Positions 45,020 to 55,958 are shown, numbered from the stretch's first letter. The stretch: 64,000 bases of DNA from Acanthococcus lagerstroemiae (GCA_031841125.1 CM063106.1:35336001-35400000), one strand, 5' to 3'. Translations and numbers: made by a program. The notes: generated from the letters alone by a model not told the origin.

Positions 45020-46640
45020 AGTAGAAAATGGCAAGGCGGCTGGACCAGATGGAATCCTCAGCGAACACATCAAGAAAATTGGATCATCAGGCATCAAATG
45101 GCTGACGGACTTCTTCAACAACGTGGCAGATACAACAAAAATGCCGAAATTATGGTTGAGGACAAAGGTACGAGTAGTAGCTATCCTGAAACCTGGAGAT
45201 CCTAACGATAGGAAGAGCTGACTAATTTCCCTCCTTGCCCCCTCTGCAAGGTGTTCGAACGGCTGCTATTCAATAGGATACAAGACACGATTGATGGAAA
45301 ACTCATCCCCCAACAGGCTGGCTTTCGATAAGGAAAAAGCTGCACAAGCCAGGTCACCAACCTCGTCCAACACACCGAGAATGGCTTCGAGAGAAAGAAC
45401 ATCACAGGGGCGGTCTTCGTAGATTTAACGGTTGCTTATGATACAGTGAATCACCACCTACTACGCAGAAAAATATACGAAATTACTCGAGATTTCAAGT
45501 TCAGGACACTTAACAGAGCAATGCTGAGCAACAAAATGTTCTATGTCATTCACCAGAGTAAAATGGACTACCACAGGGAAGTGTTCTCGCTCCTACCTTA
45601 TTCAATATATACACTAAGGACCAGCCGACTGGAGACCAGACAGAGCACTTCCTGTATGCTGACGACCTGGCAGTGACGGCATAGGGGGATACACACGTAG
45701 AGGTAGAGGGAAAACTGTAGGACATCCATAATGAACTAGAAGTATATTACACGAATAATGCTCTCAAGGCAAATCCATCTAAAACCCAGGTGTGCAGTTT
45801 CCGCCTGAAAAATGCTAAGGCGAGATGCAAACTGAAGCTGAGTTGGGGAGGAATACAGCTTGAAAATTGCGAAAATCCGAAGTACCTTAACGTTACACTT
45901 GACAGGACACTTACTTTTAAGAAGCACTATGAGAATACTAAGATGAAAGTCGAAGCCAGAAATAGTATCCTGAAAAAACTCGTATCAACCAAGTGGGGGG
46001 CCAAACCGAGCACACTGAGGACCACAGCCCTGGCACTCTGTTACTCTACCGCGGAATACGGATGTACAGCATGGGCTAGATCCTCACATACTAAAAAAGT
46101 TGATGTGGCCCCGAATAATACCCATGCGGATCGTATCCGGCTACCTGAGACCAACTAGTCTCAAGTACCTTCCTCGGATATGTGGAATCGCTCCACCAGA
46201 GGTAAGGAGGAAATGGCTGCGGATGTGGAGATGACTAATAAGGAGAGCGACCCTCGCCACATTTTGTTCGGCCAGGGGGCAGCAACGCCGAGACTGAAAT
46301 CCAGGAGGAGTTTCCTCAACAATACATCGGTCCTTACAGACAACCCCTCGACCTTTAGGGCGACAAGATGAACAAACATCGACCACAACCCGCGCGCTGA
46401 AGACCTAGCCAGTGGGCATGATCTCCCCTATCCATCGTGGCTCACCCTGAATTGGCTGCGCACCGGATGCGCCCGTACAGCGGCAACCCTGGCCGGATGG
46501 GGCATACGACGCGACGACACCGGATGCCAGATGTGCGGTCAGCTTCAAAACGACGACCACCACCTTATATGTGGAGGAGGGACCACACATACCAGAGGGG
46601 AGATGTGGGGTAACCTAGACGACAGCACCTTCTGGTGCAG
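45020..46640 (+). pseudogene. I/CR1-group LINE reverse transcriptase, heavily frameshifted
   Basis: The order of motifs is NGKAAGPDGILSEHIK (about 45.03 kb), RTKVRVVAILKPGD, LIPQQAGFR (stop follows), VFVDLTVAYDTVNHHLLRRK (about 45.42 kb), LYADDLAVTA (about 45.65 kb) and GGIQLENCENPKYLNVTLDR with TFKKHYE. The tail has STAEYGCTAWARSSH, a long segment with DPRHILFG and PRLKSRRSFL (about 46.25-46.32 kb), and a DLASGHDLPYPSW/LRTGCARTAATLAGWG/CGQLQNDDHHLICGG end. That tail is characteristic of I/CR1/Jockey-group elements that finish with a C-H-C motif. At least six frame changes or stops are needed. The 5' half is absent. Confidence 0.82.
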
Positions 46641-46805
46641 AGATAGAGAAGGAAAATTTAAAACTTAAAGTTAACTGGCAACGCGTCGAAATTCGGACAC
46701 GAAAGAAAAGGAAGAACAGTAGAAAAAATGTGGAGGCCCTTTCGATGTGGAGGCCCGGATCCCTGGCCCAGGGACCCCCCCCCCAAATCTGGGCCTGGTC
46801 GCCAG

Positions 46806-48800
46806 TTACGAGAAAACTGCAGTGTGAGATCTTAAGCAATGCCCATTTGAGGACACAATCCCCTAGTATGTATTCAAAATATACTCAGAAAATGATAGTA
46901 TATGAACGTTGATTCCTCAATTCTCGTATAATTTTGCAGTAATTTCAGAGGTGGCGTTAGAGGTTGCGAGGCCTTGGGCCAAATACTATGTAAGGTCTTT
47001 TTTGTAGCCCAAAAAAGATGAATACAAGCGAGGAGTGCAGCTTAAATCCTCCCCACCTTTCTTGGCATTAGAATTTTCATATTTTATCGCATGAGTACCA
47101 TGCAGGACAGAACATGAAGATAGTTTTCTAAACTTTGATGATGGGCCCCAACAAGAATTTTGAATTCTTGCATAAAATTAATGTACGCAAAATGTTATTG
47201 ATTGTCGAAAAATAATACTGATATTTAATTTTCGCCTGGTGAGCTGATTGTTTCGAAAGATTTAGATAAATTCAAGACTGTTATAGGCTTGCTTAAGACG
47301 ACTTATGTAATAATCTCGCAGCAATATTTCAGATTTTCAAGACACGATTAACACCCCTAACACTCTTCTGAACTCACTTAAAGACTATTTTAGACTGGCT
47401 GAAGTATTTTTAAAGACATTCTAGATTGGTTGAACACTCTTGGAGATCTTTAGGACGTTTTTCTGACTCGCTAAAGCTTATTTTCTAAATTAATATATAA
47501 TATTAAATTAAAATGAGGCGTTCAAAAGGATCTTTCATATAATCCGCAAAAATACTTTTAAAATGAAAATAAAGCAACGAAAGTGAAAGTATACTTAATT
47601 ATTTCCTATTTCTTGGTGTTTTTAAAGTTTTAAACAGTTGTTCTTGGCTAAAAAACTTAATATTTCATTATTCTACGCTATTCTACACCAATCGTAGGGT
47701 AATGTAAAATAGCTAAATTATTCTACACGAGTTATTTTACATCGTGTAAAATAACTGTAAATTTACACCAGTTATTTTACGGAACAACCCTGGTACTCAC
47801 TGACGATATCTTTGGAGCAGCGGGTACACGAAGTTTCGATATGTAGGATATATGCGCTGTATAGTGACGTGGTAGGGGAAAAAAGCCGGAAATTTTCGTG
47901 GAAATTAATGCGAAAAAATAGAATTTTGATACCTGTACAAAATTATAAAATTCTCCCCCCCCCCTTTTCCATTGATACATTGTCGAGTGAGATGTACCGA
48001 AGGATTCGCCACTGCGAAAATCGGTATGTAGAAATTGTTCGCTGAGCTGTAAAGGCGCCGGACCCTTGTACTTAAGACGAGTTCACTTTTTTCCTCTACA
48101 TTTGCTTTTCTGTCTACTACACCAGAACGCGACCTTGTCGCAGACTAATAATGATTTTCGAAATAGTTCTAGATATTATAGAGAACTTTTCGGCATTTCT
48201 GCTCACTACAAAATGAAAAAAAAAAAAAAAATGTGCGATCGATAATTAAAGTGGCGCTTTTTTTGCCCTGGTTCAGTCGAGCATTTGTTTGAATATTATT
48301 CGGCAATTGAGCCTCTTCTTGTCCTTGTGTAGCTCTTAATGTCAATCGAAATCGTGCTCTTATATCGACTGGAATATTGTTCTCTCAGATAACTTCGATT
48401 TGTTGGATTTTCTACACTCTTTGGCTTTTTAGCTTTCTGGAAAACGTTAGAAAAGTAATTCGAAGTAAACTGAATAACGTAACCGTTATTTGGTTACCGA
48501 CATTCTCTCAATGATCCGGAACGTGAGATAGTTTCGTTTTTTGGCAGCGAAATCGGTAAAGGATCATTCGTTGCGGTATCAACTAAACTAGACATGAGCT
48601 ACGATGTAATAGTATACCCCGTTAGATGGCTCGCATTTCCCCTGCTAGAGTACACAAATCGAATAATAGATCAGCCAAATGTAAGACAAATCTAAAAATA
48701 CAAAATCTTTCTATTCACGAGAAAAAGTCCAAATACAATATTGTAAATGACTAAGTTATTTAAAGTTAGTATCACCTCAGTAATGAAACCCTATTAATTT
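46806..48800. other. unassigned; palindromic TTATTTTACA cluster
   Basis: No gene seen. At 47.67-47.79 kb, TGTAAAATA and its inverse recur, including GTTATTTTACATCGTGTAAA and its perfect completion, a 25-base palindrome with 11-base arms. A solo hAT-like end CAGAGGTGGCGTTAGAGG lies at about 46947. A C-run occurs at 47957-47964. Confidence 0.5.
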
Positions 48801-49260
48801 TAACAAGAATCGGTAACAGGGGTGTCATTTTGGTGAAGCGTCGCAGACACCGCACCCTGGCCCCAGAAACTACCCTTTCGAGTATCGTATTAGTGACTAC
48901 AGGGATGCATTGAGGCTGGCCCGTGCCCCCATTTCGCCTCTCCGCTTCGGATTCGCGTTGTCCTGCCAAGGCCTTAAGGGACACCCTATTGCCGAGGCCA
49001 CGCTCACCCAGCATCAACCTGGAATTCGGGTGCACCACAGACGAATGCGCTTCCTTCACCCATACCTCACCTCCTCGTCTTGGTACGTGTGGCGACACAG
49101 GAAGGTGGCGACGGTAATGGTGTGGTGGGACGTGCGGCGATGCACGCATGCCAAAGTGACCCCTATGACACCGCACCCCCAACACCGGAAACTACCCTTT
49201 CGAGCATCGCATCAGTAGCCGAGGGTGGCGACGGTAATAGGGGTGTATCACCGATAAAGC
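48800..49260. repeat. GC-rich dispersed repeat, copy with internal duplication
   Basis: The segment 49118-49215, containing GTGGTGGGACGTGCGGCGAT, ACACCGCACCCCCA and GGAAACTACCCTTTCG, recurs at 59.73-59.83 kb. Part of it also recurs upstream at about 48850-48900 (ACACCGCACCCTGG, AGAAACTACCCTTTCGAG). GGTGGCGACGGTAAT occurs at 49104 and 49225. Open frames on both strands are a by-product of base composition. The origin is unknown; no pol III boxes were recognised. Confidence 0.7.
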
Positions 49261-49416
49261 GAGTAAGGTACTACCTGGAGTGGCCAGTTTTTGCAAAAAT
49301 TTATGAAGCCGCCAATTAGGAGAGAAAGAGAAAAAGAAAGATAAGAAAAATGAGAAAAAATGGGAGAAAAAGAAAACATGAAAAAAAAAATAGTACGAGA
49401 GCTCTTGACACTGATG

Positions 49417-49433
49417 TATGGGTAATTCTCAGA
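49417..49433 (+). repeat. solo TATGGGTAATTCTCAGA element end
   Basis: This 17-base string equals the tip of the PIF/Harbinger-like MITE at 62605-63839. No matching second end was found nearby, so it is a fragment or a deleted copy. Confidence 0.5.
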
Positions 49434-49939
49434 GAAATTCCGTATTTGATGGCTTGAAATTTCAAAACCAAACAAAAAAAAAAAACCATTTTATTTACAT
49501 TTTTTTAGAGGGATTATTAGTACATGCATCTCAGATATCAATTTAAACCTTTGGCTGAAGTTGCCAACACTATAAGGAAGGGGGCAAAGTGTGCGCTCAA
49601 AATTGAATGTCCACAGCCTAGAATTTCTTGGGTCGTGGTCAACCACCGGCTTAGGAATGCAAGGTTGCCAGATTTGGTCACTTTTAAAAATTTTGGTCCT
49701 TTTTTGGTCCCTTTCTGTTTTAGTCCTTTTTTGGGTATTTTTTGGTCCGTAAATAATCTTCTAGAAATCGATTGATATTTCAAAAATAAGCCACAAATAA
49801 GGCAATGGAGATATTCACAAATGAAGAGCCTTTATTGTTTCAAAAACTGCCGACCCTGTTCATGGGTTGGAGTGCTGGTCATCATATTAACATACCAGTG
49901 TCTTATGTTTGTTTACTGGTCCACTTGCCTACCCTAATG

Positions 49940-50165
49940 CCGGCTACACAGTTATCATGAAACGCCATGAAACGACCGTGAAATATGAAAAAGTGAAAGT
50001 GTGTAGAGTATGTGTGGCGCGTTTCACATAGCATCTTTTTCACATTTCATATTTCACGTCGTTTCGCTAAAGGTGGCGGTTTTTTGATGAAATATCAAAG
50101 GGTTTTCATCGGATGTTGTCTAGACATCAGTACCGATACACACTTTTCATGAAATGCAGTCGGAT
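49940..50165. repeat. CGGCTACACA...CGATACACAC repeat, copy 1
   Basis: The part TTTTTTGATGAAATATCAAA through GACATCAGTACCGATACACA (50091-50153) matches the reverse complement of 53163-53245. The word GGCTACACA at the left is the inverse of GTGTAGCC at 53143. The interior alternates CATGAAACG and CGTGAAATATG words. It is likely a MITE family with two copies in opposite orientation. Confidence 0.65.
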
Positions 50166-50429
50166 TTTAACTTAGATTGTCGCGAAATTCGGGCTATCTG
50201 GCCCGGTTAGTCTGCAGAGAAAGCTGGTCACCTGTTGGGCTGCGGAACCCGGCGGTCACAGATCGTAAGGTTCCTTTGTAAAGTAGGCCAAGAGAGGGCG
50301 CAGCAACACTTTTGACTGGAAATGGTTTCAGGAGGAAGCAGAGTCAGAGCCGGTGCGAAGGGGTGTCAACCCCCCTCCCCAGTTATCTTTCATTCGGAAA
50401 TTTTGGCAAAATTTGAGAAATTGATATTT

Positions 50430-50588
50430 CTGATTCAACAATTTATCCAACAAGTCAAAAGTTCTTTTTTTTTTTTTTTTTTTTAAATTTTGTATTGTGC
50501 TTTGATATTCTGATTCAACAATTTATCCAAGAAGTCAAAAGTTCTTTTTTTTTCTTTTTTTTAAATTTTGTATTGTGCTTTGATATTT
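50430..50588. repeat. two-copy 80-bp tandem duplication
   Basis: Units starting CTGATTCAACAATTTATCCA at 50430 and 50510 are nearly identical and differ mainly in an internal T-run. A CGGCACGTTCCTAA word at about 50652 resembles the CAGGAACGT element end, so the block may be inside a diverged MITE of that family. Confidence 0.85.
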
Positions 50589-51542
50589 GGGAATTTTGAG
50601 TTGAATCAGCTGGGACTTTCACACTTTCCCAGCCCCCTAGGAAAAATTCTTCGGCACGTTCCTAAACGGAGCATAGGAGGATTGCAGATGATATTGGTTT
50701 CCTAAGGGTGCATATTAATTAGGCCGGGTGATTACCTATGGAGGCATTCGGACAGTTTAGTTTGTAAACTGAAAGAATACTTACAATTGGGGAACCCACT
50801 TCCAAGGTCACCTAACTGCAACATTATGATTTCATGAGTTTTTGTTTTTAACGCGCTGTCTTACCGCGCTAGGGGCATGCTTTGCAAAAACAAAAACGAC
50901 AAATTTTTCTTGAAGGTTGAACTTATTGATACCTACCTTTAAAAATCCGTTATCTACTTTACTGTTTTGCTTGTTTTTCTCAAAACTGAAATTTTGCAGT
51001 TAGGTCACTTTGGAAATGGGCTTCTCAACTGTAAAAAAGTTTTTTTTTTTTTTCTTCAACTTTTATTCAGTGTCTTATGCTTATATAGCCGGATACTCGG
51101 CATTGCCAATCGACTTGCCCGGTAACTGGTTCACAATAAAGCGGGAGGTCAGATACAAAACTGCGTTGTTCCACCCTGACACTGAGTGTTGGGAACGTAA
51201 TGAGAATAATGATCGATTTCAAGATGATTGGCATGTGCTAAATCCTGAAGTGAACACTTGTGTATCGTTATTTTTTGGCGTTTATAATTTCTTGTACTAT
51301 GGAGTAGACTGAAGACAAATTAACGGGTTTGGTACGCGAGGTGAGAGATCGTCCTATCCTATGGGATCCTCACCACCCTGAGAAGAAGTCCCGTACAAAG
51401 AAACTTCTTGGATTTTACTTGTCTCCTTTCTTGTGAGGATGCAGTTATGACTGCCGCAGCAATAACAGCGTCTTTATCATAACTCATCCTCAAACGAATA
51501 TAATACCACTAAACACGACAACTTAAAGGAGCACTACATCGG

Positions 51543-51815
51543 CAGGGGCAAAACTATAGAGGATGCGGGGGGTTGAAACAACACCCCCAATAATTTGGCA
51601 GTCGGCAAATTTTGAAACTGTTCATTTGAATTTTTCATTTTTTATGAATGTTTGTTTGCTTGTTTGTTTTTTTTTCAATTAAAAAATATTCCGATGAAAA
51701 AACGATAAATTTTTAATTTTTTAAAAATGTTATCAAATTTTTAGTTTTCAAAAAATATTTGTCGGCAAATTTTTTTTCTCCACCTCCCTAAACTGAAAGT
51801 CAAATTTCGTTTCTG
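51543..51815 (+). mobile_element. left MITE copy of composite unit
   Basis: Shares CCAATAATTTGGCAGT, AAACTGTTCA, TTTTAGTTTTCAAAAAATAT and TTTGTCGGCAAATTTTT with the right copy, in the same orientation. It ends ACTGAAAGTCAAATTTCG plus TTTCTG. The CAGGG start and 8-bp outer duplication suggest the hAT superfamily. Confidence 0.85.
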
Positions 51816-52187
51816 AAAATAGGGTACCCTGGACTCCTGTCAGAGATTAGTCGAAAGCCGAAGGTTTCAAGTTGAGTATCGAAAGTTGTCTGAAAGGTTA
51901 AAACAAAGCTGAAATGTGGAAGACATTTCGAAAATCTGAAAGTCTGTTGGAAACGTGTTGAATTTCGAATTTCAAAGACTATTCTGTTTTTACTATAGAT
52001 GCTCTGTTTGACCTAGAGCCTGAAATTTGAGAAAGTTGAACATTTTATTAACATCTAAAAGTTGAAAGCAAAATACTTATTTTCCAATGTCGCAGGCAGA
52101 ATCCGGTAGCAAATGTTCTATTGTTTAATTTACGAGTTTTAGTCTGCTGAATACCTGTAGGAAGGAAGTTTAGTCTGGAACAAAAGT

Positions 52188-52430
52188 CAAAACTCCATGT
52201 GTTTTTTCCATACTTATTCGATCACAGATTTTGGAGCTCAAGTTTACGAACTAGCTCCACCAAAAACCCTCAAAATGCTCGACACAATCCAAAACTCAGC
52301 CCTTCGAGTAGTATCACGAGCCCTCCGCACTAGTCCATCCATCAGTCTTTGTGTGGAGATGGCCGAACCTCTCCTACCCTACCGCAGAATGATCCTCTAC
52401 TCCAAATACTTGCTCATAATATCCTAAAAT
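52188..52430 (+). pseudogene. I/Jockey-group LINE scrap inside composite unit
   Basis: The frame reads SITDFGAQVYELAPPKTLKM followed by LDTIQNSALRVVSRALRTSP and LCVEMAEPLLPYRR. This is the conserved post-catalytic segment (S.LDYG..VY, A.RT.P..SL..E....PL..RR) of I/Jockey-type polymerases. It is a passenger between the two MITE copies. Confidence 0.75.
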
Positions 52431-52720
52431 CCCAACTCACGACCCACCTCAATCAAACTACGGTTTCCCCTAATCCGATCGACCTGAAACTTTGTAGGTT
52501 TATTTTATTTTATTGGAACCAATTTAATTAAGATAAGAATCAGAGGAAACTCAAAAAAACAAAAGATCACCAAGAGTAAATAAGGACCACCTTAGGGTAA
52601 AGGAAGTTGTGTGTTTCTCTCAAGTATTCCTAACATCCTTCTCGCTTACCCTCCCAGACTAGGGTATGCTCATGTGCGCGACATTGAGTGCTTGAGGGAT
52701 AAGGTTCTAGTCTGCATTTG

Positions 52721-52962
52721 CAGGGATGAAACTATGGGGGGATGAAACACCCCAATAATTTGGCAGTTGCCAATTTTGAAACTGTTCACTTTAATTTTCC
52801 ATTTTCTAAGAACGTTTGTTTGTTTTTTTCAATTGAAAAATCGACAAATTTTCAAATTTAAAAAAGATTTTGTCGGCGAATTTTTAGTTTTCAAAAAATA
52901 TTTGTCGGCAAATTTTTCTTCACCCCCCCCCCTCCAAAACTGAAAGTCAAGTTTCACCTCTG
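52721..52962 (+). mobile_element. right MITE copy of composite unit
   Basis: Starts CAGGGATGAAACTATGGGGG and parallels the left copy throughout, with small deletions. It ends with CTGAAAGTCAAGTTTCACC plus TCTG, directly against the outer TACATCGG. Confidence 0.85.
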
Positions 52963-53049
52963 TACATCGGGCATGACGAAATCTTTTTCACAGTCTCGGG
53001 TTTTTTCCCCCATGATTTCGTGAAATAGTAGAAAATCAAATTTCATGAA

Positions 53050-53290
53050 AATGGTGAGAGAAGAGTGTAGAGGAGTGTTTCACTTTTCATTTTCATTTTC
53101 GTGAAACACCTTGAAACGCTACATGAAATAGGAAATGTGATAAGTGTGTAGCCGACATATGGAAAGTGTGTATCGGTGCTGATGTTTAGACAATACCTGA
53201 TGAAAAACCTTTGATATTTCATCAAAAAATAGCCGCGCCTTCAGCGAAACAACGTGAAATGACTACGTGAAATATTGACATTACTGCAAT
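53050..53290. repeat. CGGCTACACA...CGATACACAC repeat, copy 2 (inverted)
   Basis: GTGTGTATCGGTGCTGATGT through TTTGATATTTCATCAAAAAA is the reverse complement of the segment at 50091-50153, and GTGTGTAGCCGACAT lies just to its left. It begins about 80 bases past the composite unit. Confidence 0.65.
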
Positions 53291-54513
53291 ATGTATTTCT
53301 GGGAAATGTCAAGTCTCCTAACCTAGTTTGTTTCCTTTTGAGTTAAAGTTTGCATTATATTGCTCCATTTCTGAATTTATAAATTTATTTGAAGGTATAT
53401 TTTATTTCTATTTGATTAGAGCTTTAAAACAATACCTATATTGGTCGAGAATATTTTGGAATATTTCTAATTTTTATGGAATATTTTCCCTCAATAAGGG
53501 AATTTTTATGCGCATATTTTCCTAGTTTTGACGGAATAAAATTCACAGCCTTAGTCACCATCACCTTCGAGTGCGAATTTTAGAGTCCAAATTCAACCGA
53601 AATGAAATGTCATTTCGCAGTGCTTATTTACAATCAGTACATATTCTTAGATGTAGACATTATTCCTTAGTTATTTTTTGTCTTACTCGATTTTGAATTC
53701 TGTGAAATTCAATCAAATTGGGGTCTCAATTTTTCATTGTTCAATCACTGGTGGTTGCCTATTCACGGCGGCTTAAAGGGAACAGGTAGTATGTCACATT
53801 TCATTTTCTCTCAGAAAGTTAACTATAACGGTTAGTAACACTAAGTTTTTCTGATTATGCAGCTTCCAGCATTCAGCTAGGTGTGTATGGGGAAGTTAAG
53901 TCTTGACCAGGTCCAGGCAGGGTTGCGAAAGTTGGAAAACTGAAATGTGATTGTACTACCTTTTCCTTTTCAGCCATCGCGTATGTTAAGAGATTTTGGA
54001 AGCAAGTGTTGCGAGCATCGACCGAAGCGAGATGTGAGTTCGTATGCAGAATATTATTTCGGTCCTTTTTTGTCCATTTTTGTCCTACAAAATTTGAGAG
54101 TGGTCCGATTCAGCGTGGCTCATCTGGCAACATTGGGACTGGGGAAGGATATTAGACCCCCAATACTGTCAATTAAAGCATTTCAGCGTGTATTTTAGTG
54201 CATTAATTACAGCAATACGATGGCGGGATAAGTGCTATAGTAACGCCCCTCCCCTTTAAGACTGCTTTCTACACTGATGAGGCCAACAATGGAGTACGAA
54301 CTAGGAATTTCGTAGGTCCTGGTCTTCAGAATACGTACTTTCACCACTACCCTGGAAAACGGATTGCAGGCCACAACCTAGGAGTAAATATTGATAGTTG
54401 ATATTTTTACGACAGAAAACTGATTATTTAAGAATTTTTACAAATATGTTTTATCATATTTAATGCTTACGTATTCAGTACTTTCAATCTTTTTCCAAGT
54501 TAAAATATGTCAC
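53291..54513. other. no gene; diverged TTTGGTCC-type repeat
   Basis: The stretch 53920-54150 (CAGGGTTGCGAAAG ... GGTCCTTTTTTGTCC ... CTGGCAACATTG) resembles 49660-49750 (AAGGTTGCCAGATTTGG, GGTCCTTTTTTGG). Both are probably copies of an old MITE with a GGTTGCCA end. Nothing else is assignable. Confidence 0.4.
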
Positions 54514-54963
54514 CAGGGACGTACCGAAGAGTCTTCCTCGGGGGGGGGGGGGGGGGGGTAAAAATTGTGAAAGTCCCAATTGACTCAACTCAGAATTCCC
54601 AAGTATCGAAGCAAAAAAAAAAAAAAAACCTTTTGACCTGTTGGATTTTTCTAACTGACTCAACTCAAAATTCCCAAGTACATATCAATGCAAAAGAAGA
54701 AAAACCGTTTGACTTGTTGGATATTCCCAACTTTTCCACTCCATTTTCAAATATCAAAGCAAAAAAAAAAAAAAAAAAAAACTTTTTGGATTTTCCCTAC
54801 TTGCCTGACTGAAATGGTAAATTTTCCCAACTGTGGCCCACTGTGAGAAAATTAGGCTTACCATCGATGATGGTAAGCCTGGTTTTCTCACAGCGGGCCA
54901 CAACTGCTGAGTGAAAAATTCCTATAGGGGGAGTTCCCCCGCCCCTCTATCGGTACGTTCCTG
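54514..54963. mobile_element. hAT-type MITE, CAGGGACGT family, copy 2
   Basis: Ends CAGGGACGTACCGAAGAG and, inverted, CAGGAACGTACCGATAGAGG. Flanks TATGTCAC and TGTGTCAT match at six of eight positions. Inside are G-runs, A-runs and two or three diverged units of about 80 bases containing GACTCAACTCA(G/A)AATTCCCAAGT. The family link to 22492-22714 rests on the ends and the CCCAA(T/C)TGACTCA word. It contains a long hairpin at its right side. Confidence 0.85.
54833..54901. repeat. 69-bp near-perfect hairpin
   Basis: Left arm GTGGCCCACTGTGAGAAAAT continuing to GGCTTACCATCG pairs with its inverse on the right, with about three mismatches in 34 and almost no loop. It lies inside the MITE at 54514-54963. 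Confidence 0.95.
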
Positions 54964-55675
54964 TGTGTCATGCCGACCAAGAGCTGATAAGCCACGATTC
55001 AGGAAGTAAAAAATCGTAAATACACTAGTTCTCACAGGATAGTGCAACGATAATGACAATACTGAACTCAGATCTCGCGTACTATATACGGATAGTGTCG
55101 TCATAACAGACGGGCAGCTATGCAGCCTCTCAGCAACATGAAAGTGTGAAAAATCAGTATGGTTGAAGAAGCAAATAAAAAATGACCGCGGCCCAAAAAC
55201 TAATAAACCTAGGAACCAAACTTTGTACTTCTTTAAAGGAACCATGGTACTTTTTGATCCTATTTTTTGGTATTATTAGCCTAGACTGTAATTCCTCTCA
55301 AATACATTATACAAGTGGTAACGGATCACAGCTTAGAATTTTCGGGTAGGTATGTCAACGATTTATAACGCACATAGGAGAGAGGGAGAATTCATGTTTA
55401 TTGACAGGGACAGATTGAGAGAATAATACTCGACAATATGGAAGAAAAAAAAAATACATAATGCGTTCAGTATTTGACGTGATGTAGGACATACTTCACG
55501 ATTCATGTTTCTAGCCCAACGATCTTTGTTTTTGTTCAAAGTTAAAAACCGGATGTATTAAGTGACATGTGACATTGCCTCAGACTAGACCTTATACCTG
55601 AGATAGGTACATTGTTATGCTTTCATAATATTGTCGCTCAGTATATATATCTTAGCAGGACCAGGAAATCAGAAG

Positions 55676-55950
55676 CAGCGGCATAGTCAAGATTTTCCCT
55701 ATGGAGGGGGGGGAGGCAAAGTAAAATTTTCAAGGGAGAAGAAGTCAAAAATTGAGGTATTTTTTAAAAATCGCCGATATTAGAGGATTATTTTATTAAA
55801 ATGAATGTAAAATTACTGCTCGAGCAAAAATTTTTCGAAAAAACGTGTTTTAAAGGCGCAAAATTGCTCATCTATGCATATTTTACATTTAATTTCAGGT
55901 GCCCCGGGGGGGGGCATTCGCCCCCTTCGCCCCCCTTAGCTACGCCACAG
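55676..55950. mobile_element. 275-bp hAT-type MITE with perfect 8-bp TSD
   Basis: Ends CAGCGGCATAGTCAAG and, inverted, CTGTGGCGTAGCTAAGG. ATCAGAAG is duplicated at 55668-55675 and 55951-55958. G/C-runs lie inside both ends, as in the 22.07-kb MITE of the same broad type. Confidence 0.92.
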
Positions 55951-55958
55951 ATCAGAAG

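Larger units (their letters stand above)
42470..46797 (-). mobile_element. ZMYM1-like hAT with perfect 8-bp TSD, split by two LINEs
   Basis: The left end is CAGGCCCGGATTCAAGAG and the right end the inverse of CAGGCCCAGATTTGGGGG. GTCGCCAG is duplicated exactly at 42462-42469 and 46798-46805. The transposase C-terminus lies on the minus strand in two pieces. LINE-D (43099-44628) entered the coding region with its own 11-bp duplication, and a plus-strand LINE (about 45.0-46.6 kb) occupies the upstream half. The N-terminal zinc finger is not visible. Confidence 0.92.
51543..52962. mobile_element. composite unit: two MITE copies enclosing 0.9 kb, one TSD
   Basis: The left MITE copy starts CAGGGGCAAAACTATAG at 51543 and the right copy ends with the inverse of CAGAGGTGAAACTTGAC at 52962. 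The eight bases TACATCGG lie immediately outside (51535-51542 and 52963-52970) and match perfectly. The inner flanks of the two copies (AAAATAGG after the left, TGCATTTG before the right) match neither each other nor the outer pair. The simplest reading is that the whole 1420 bp moved as one unit. Confidence 0.75.

Noticed and set aside
48772..49218. Two overlapping proteins of over 100 residues on opposite strands
   Set aside because: They overlap within the GC-rich dispersed repeat and have no motif.
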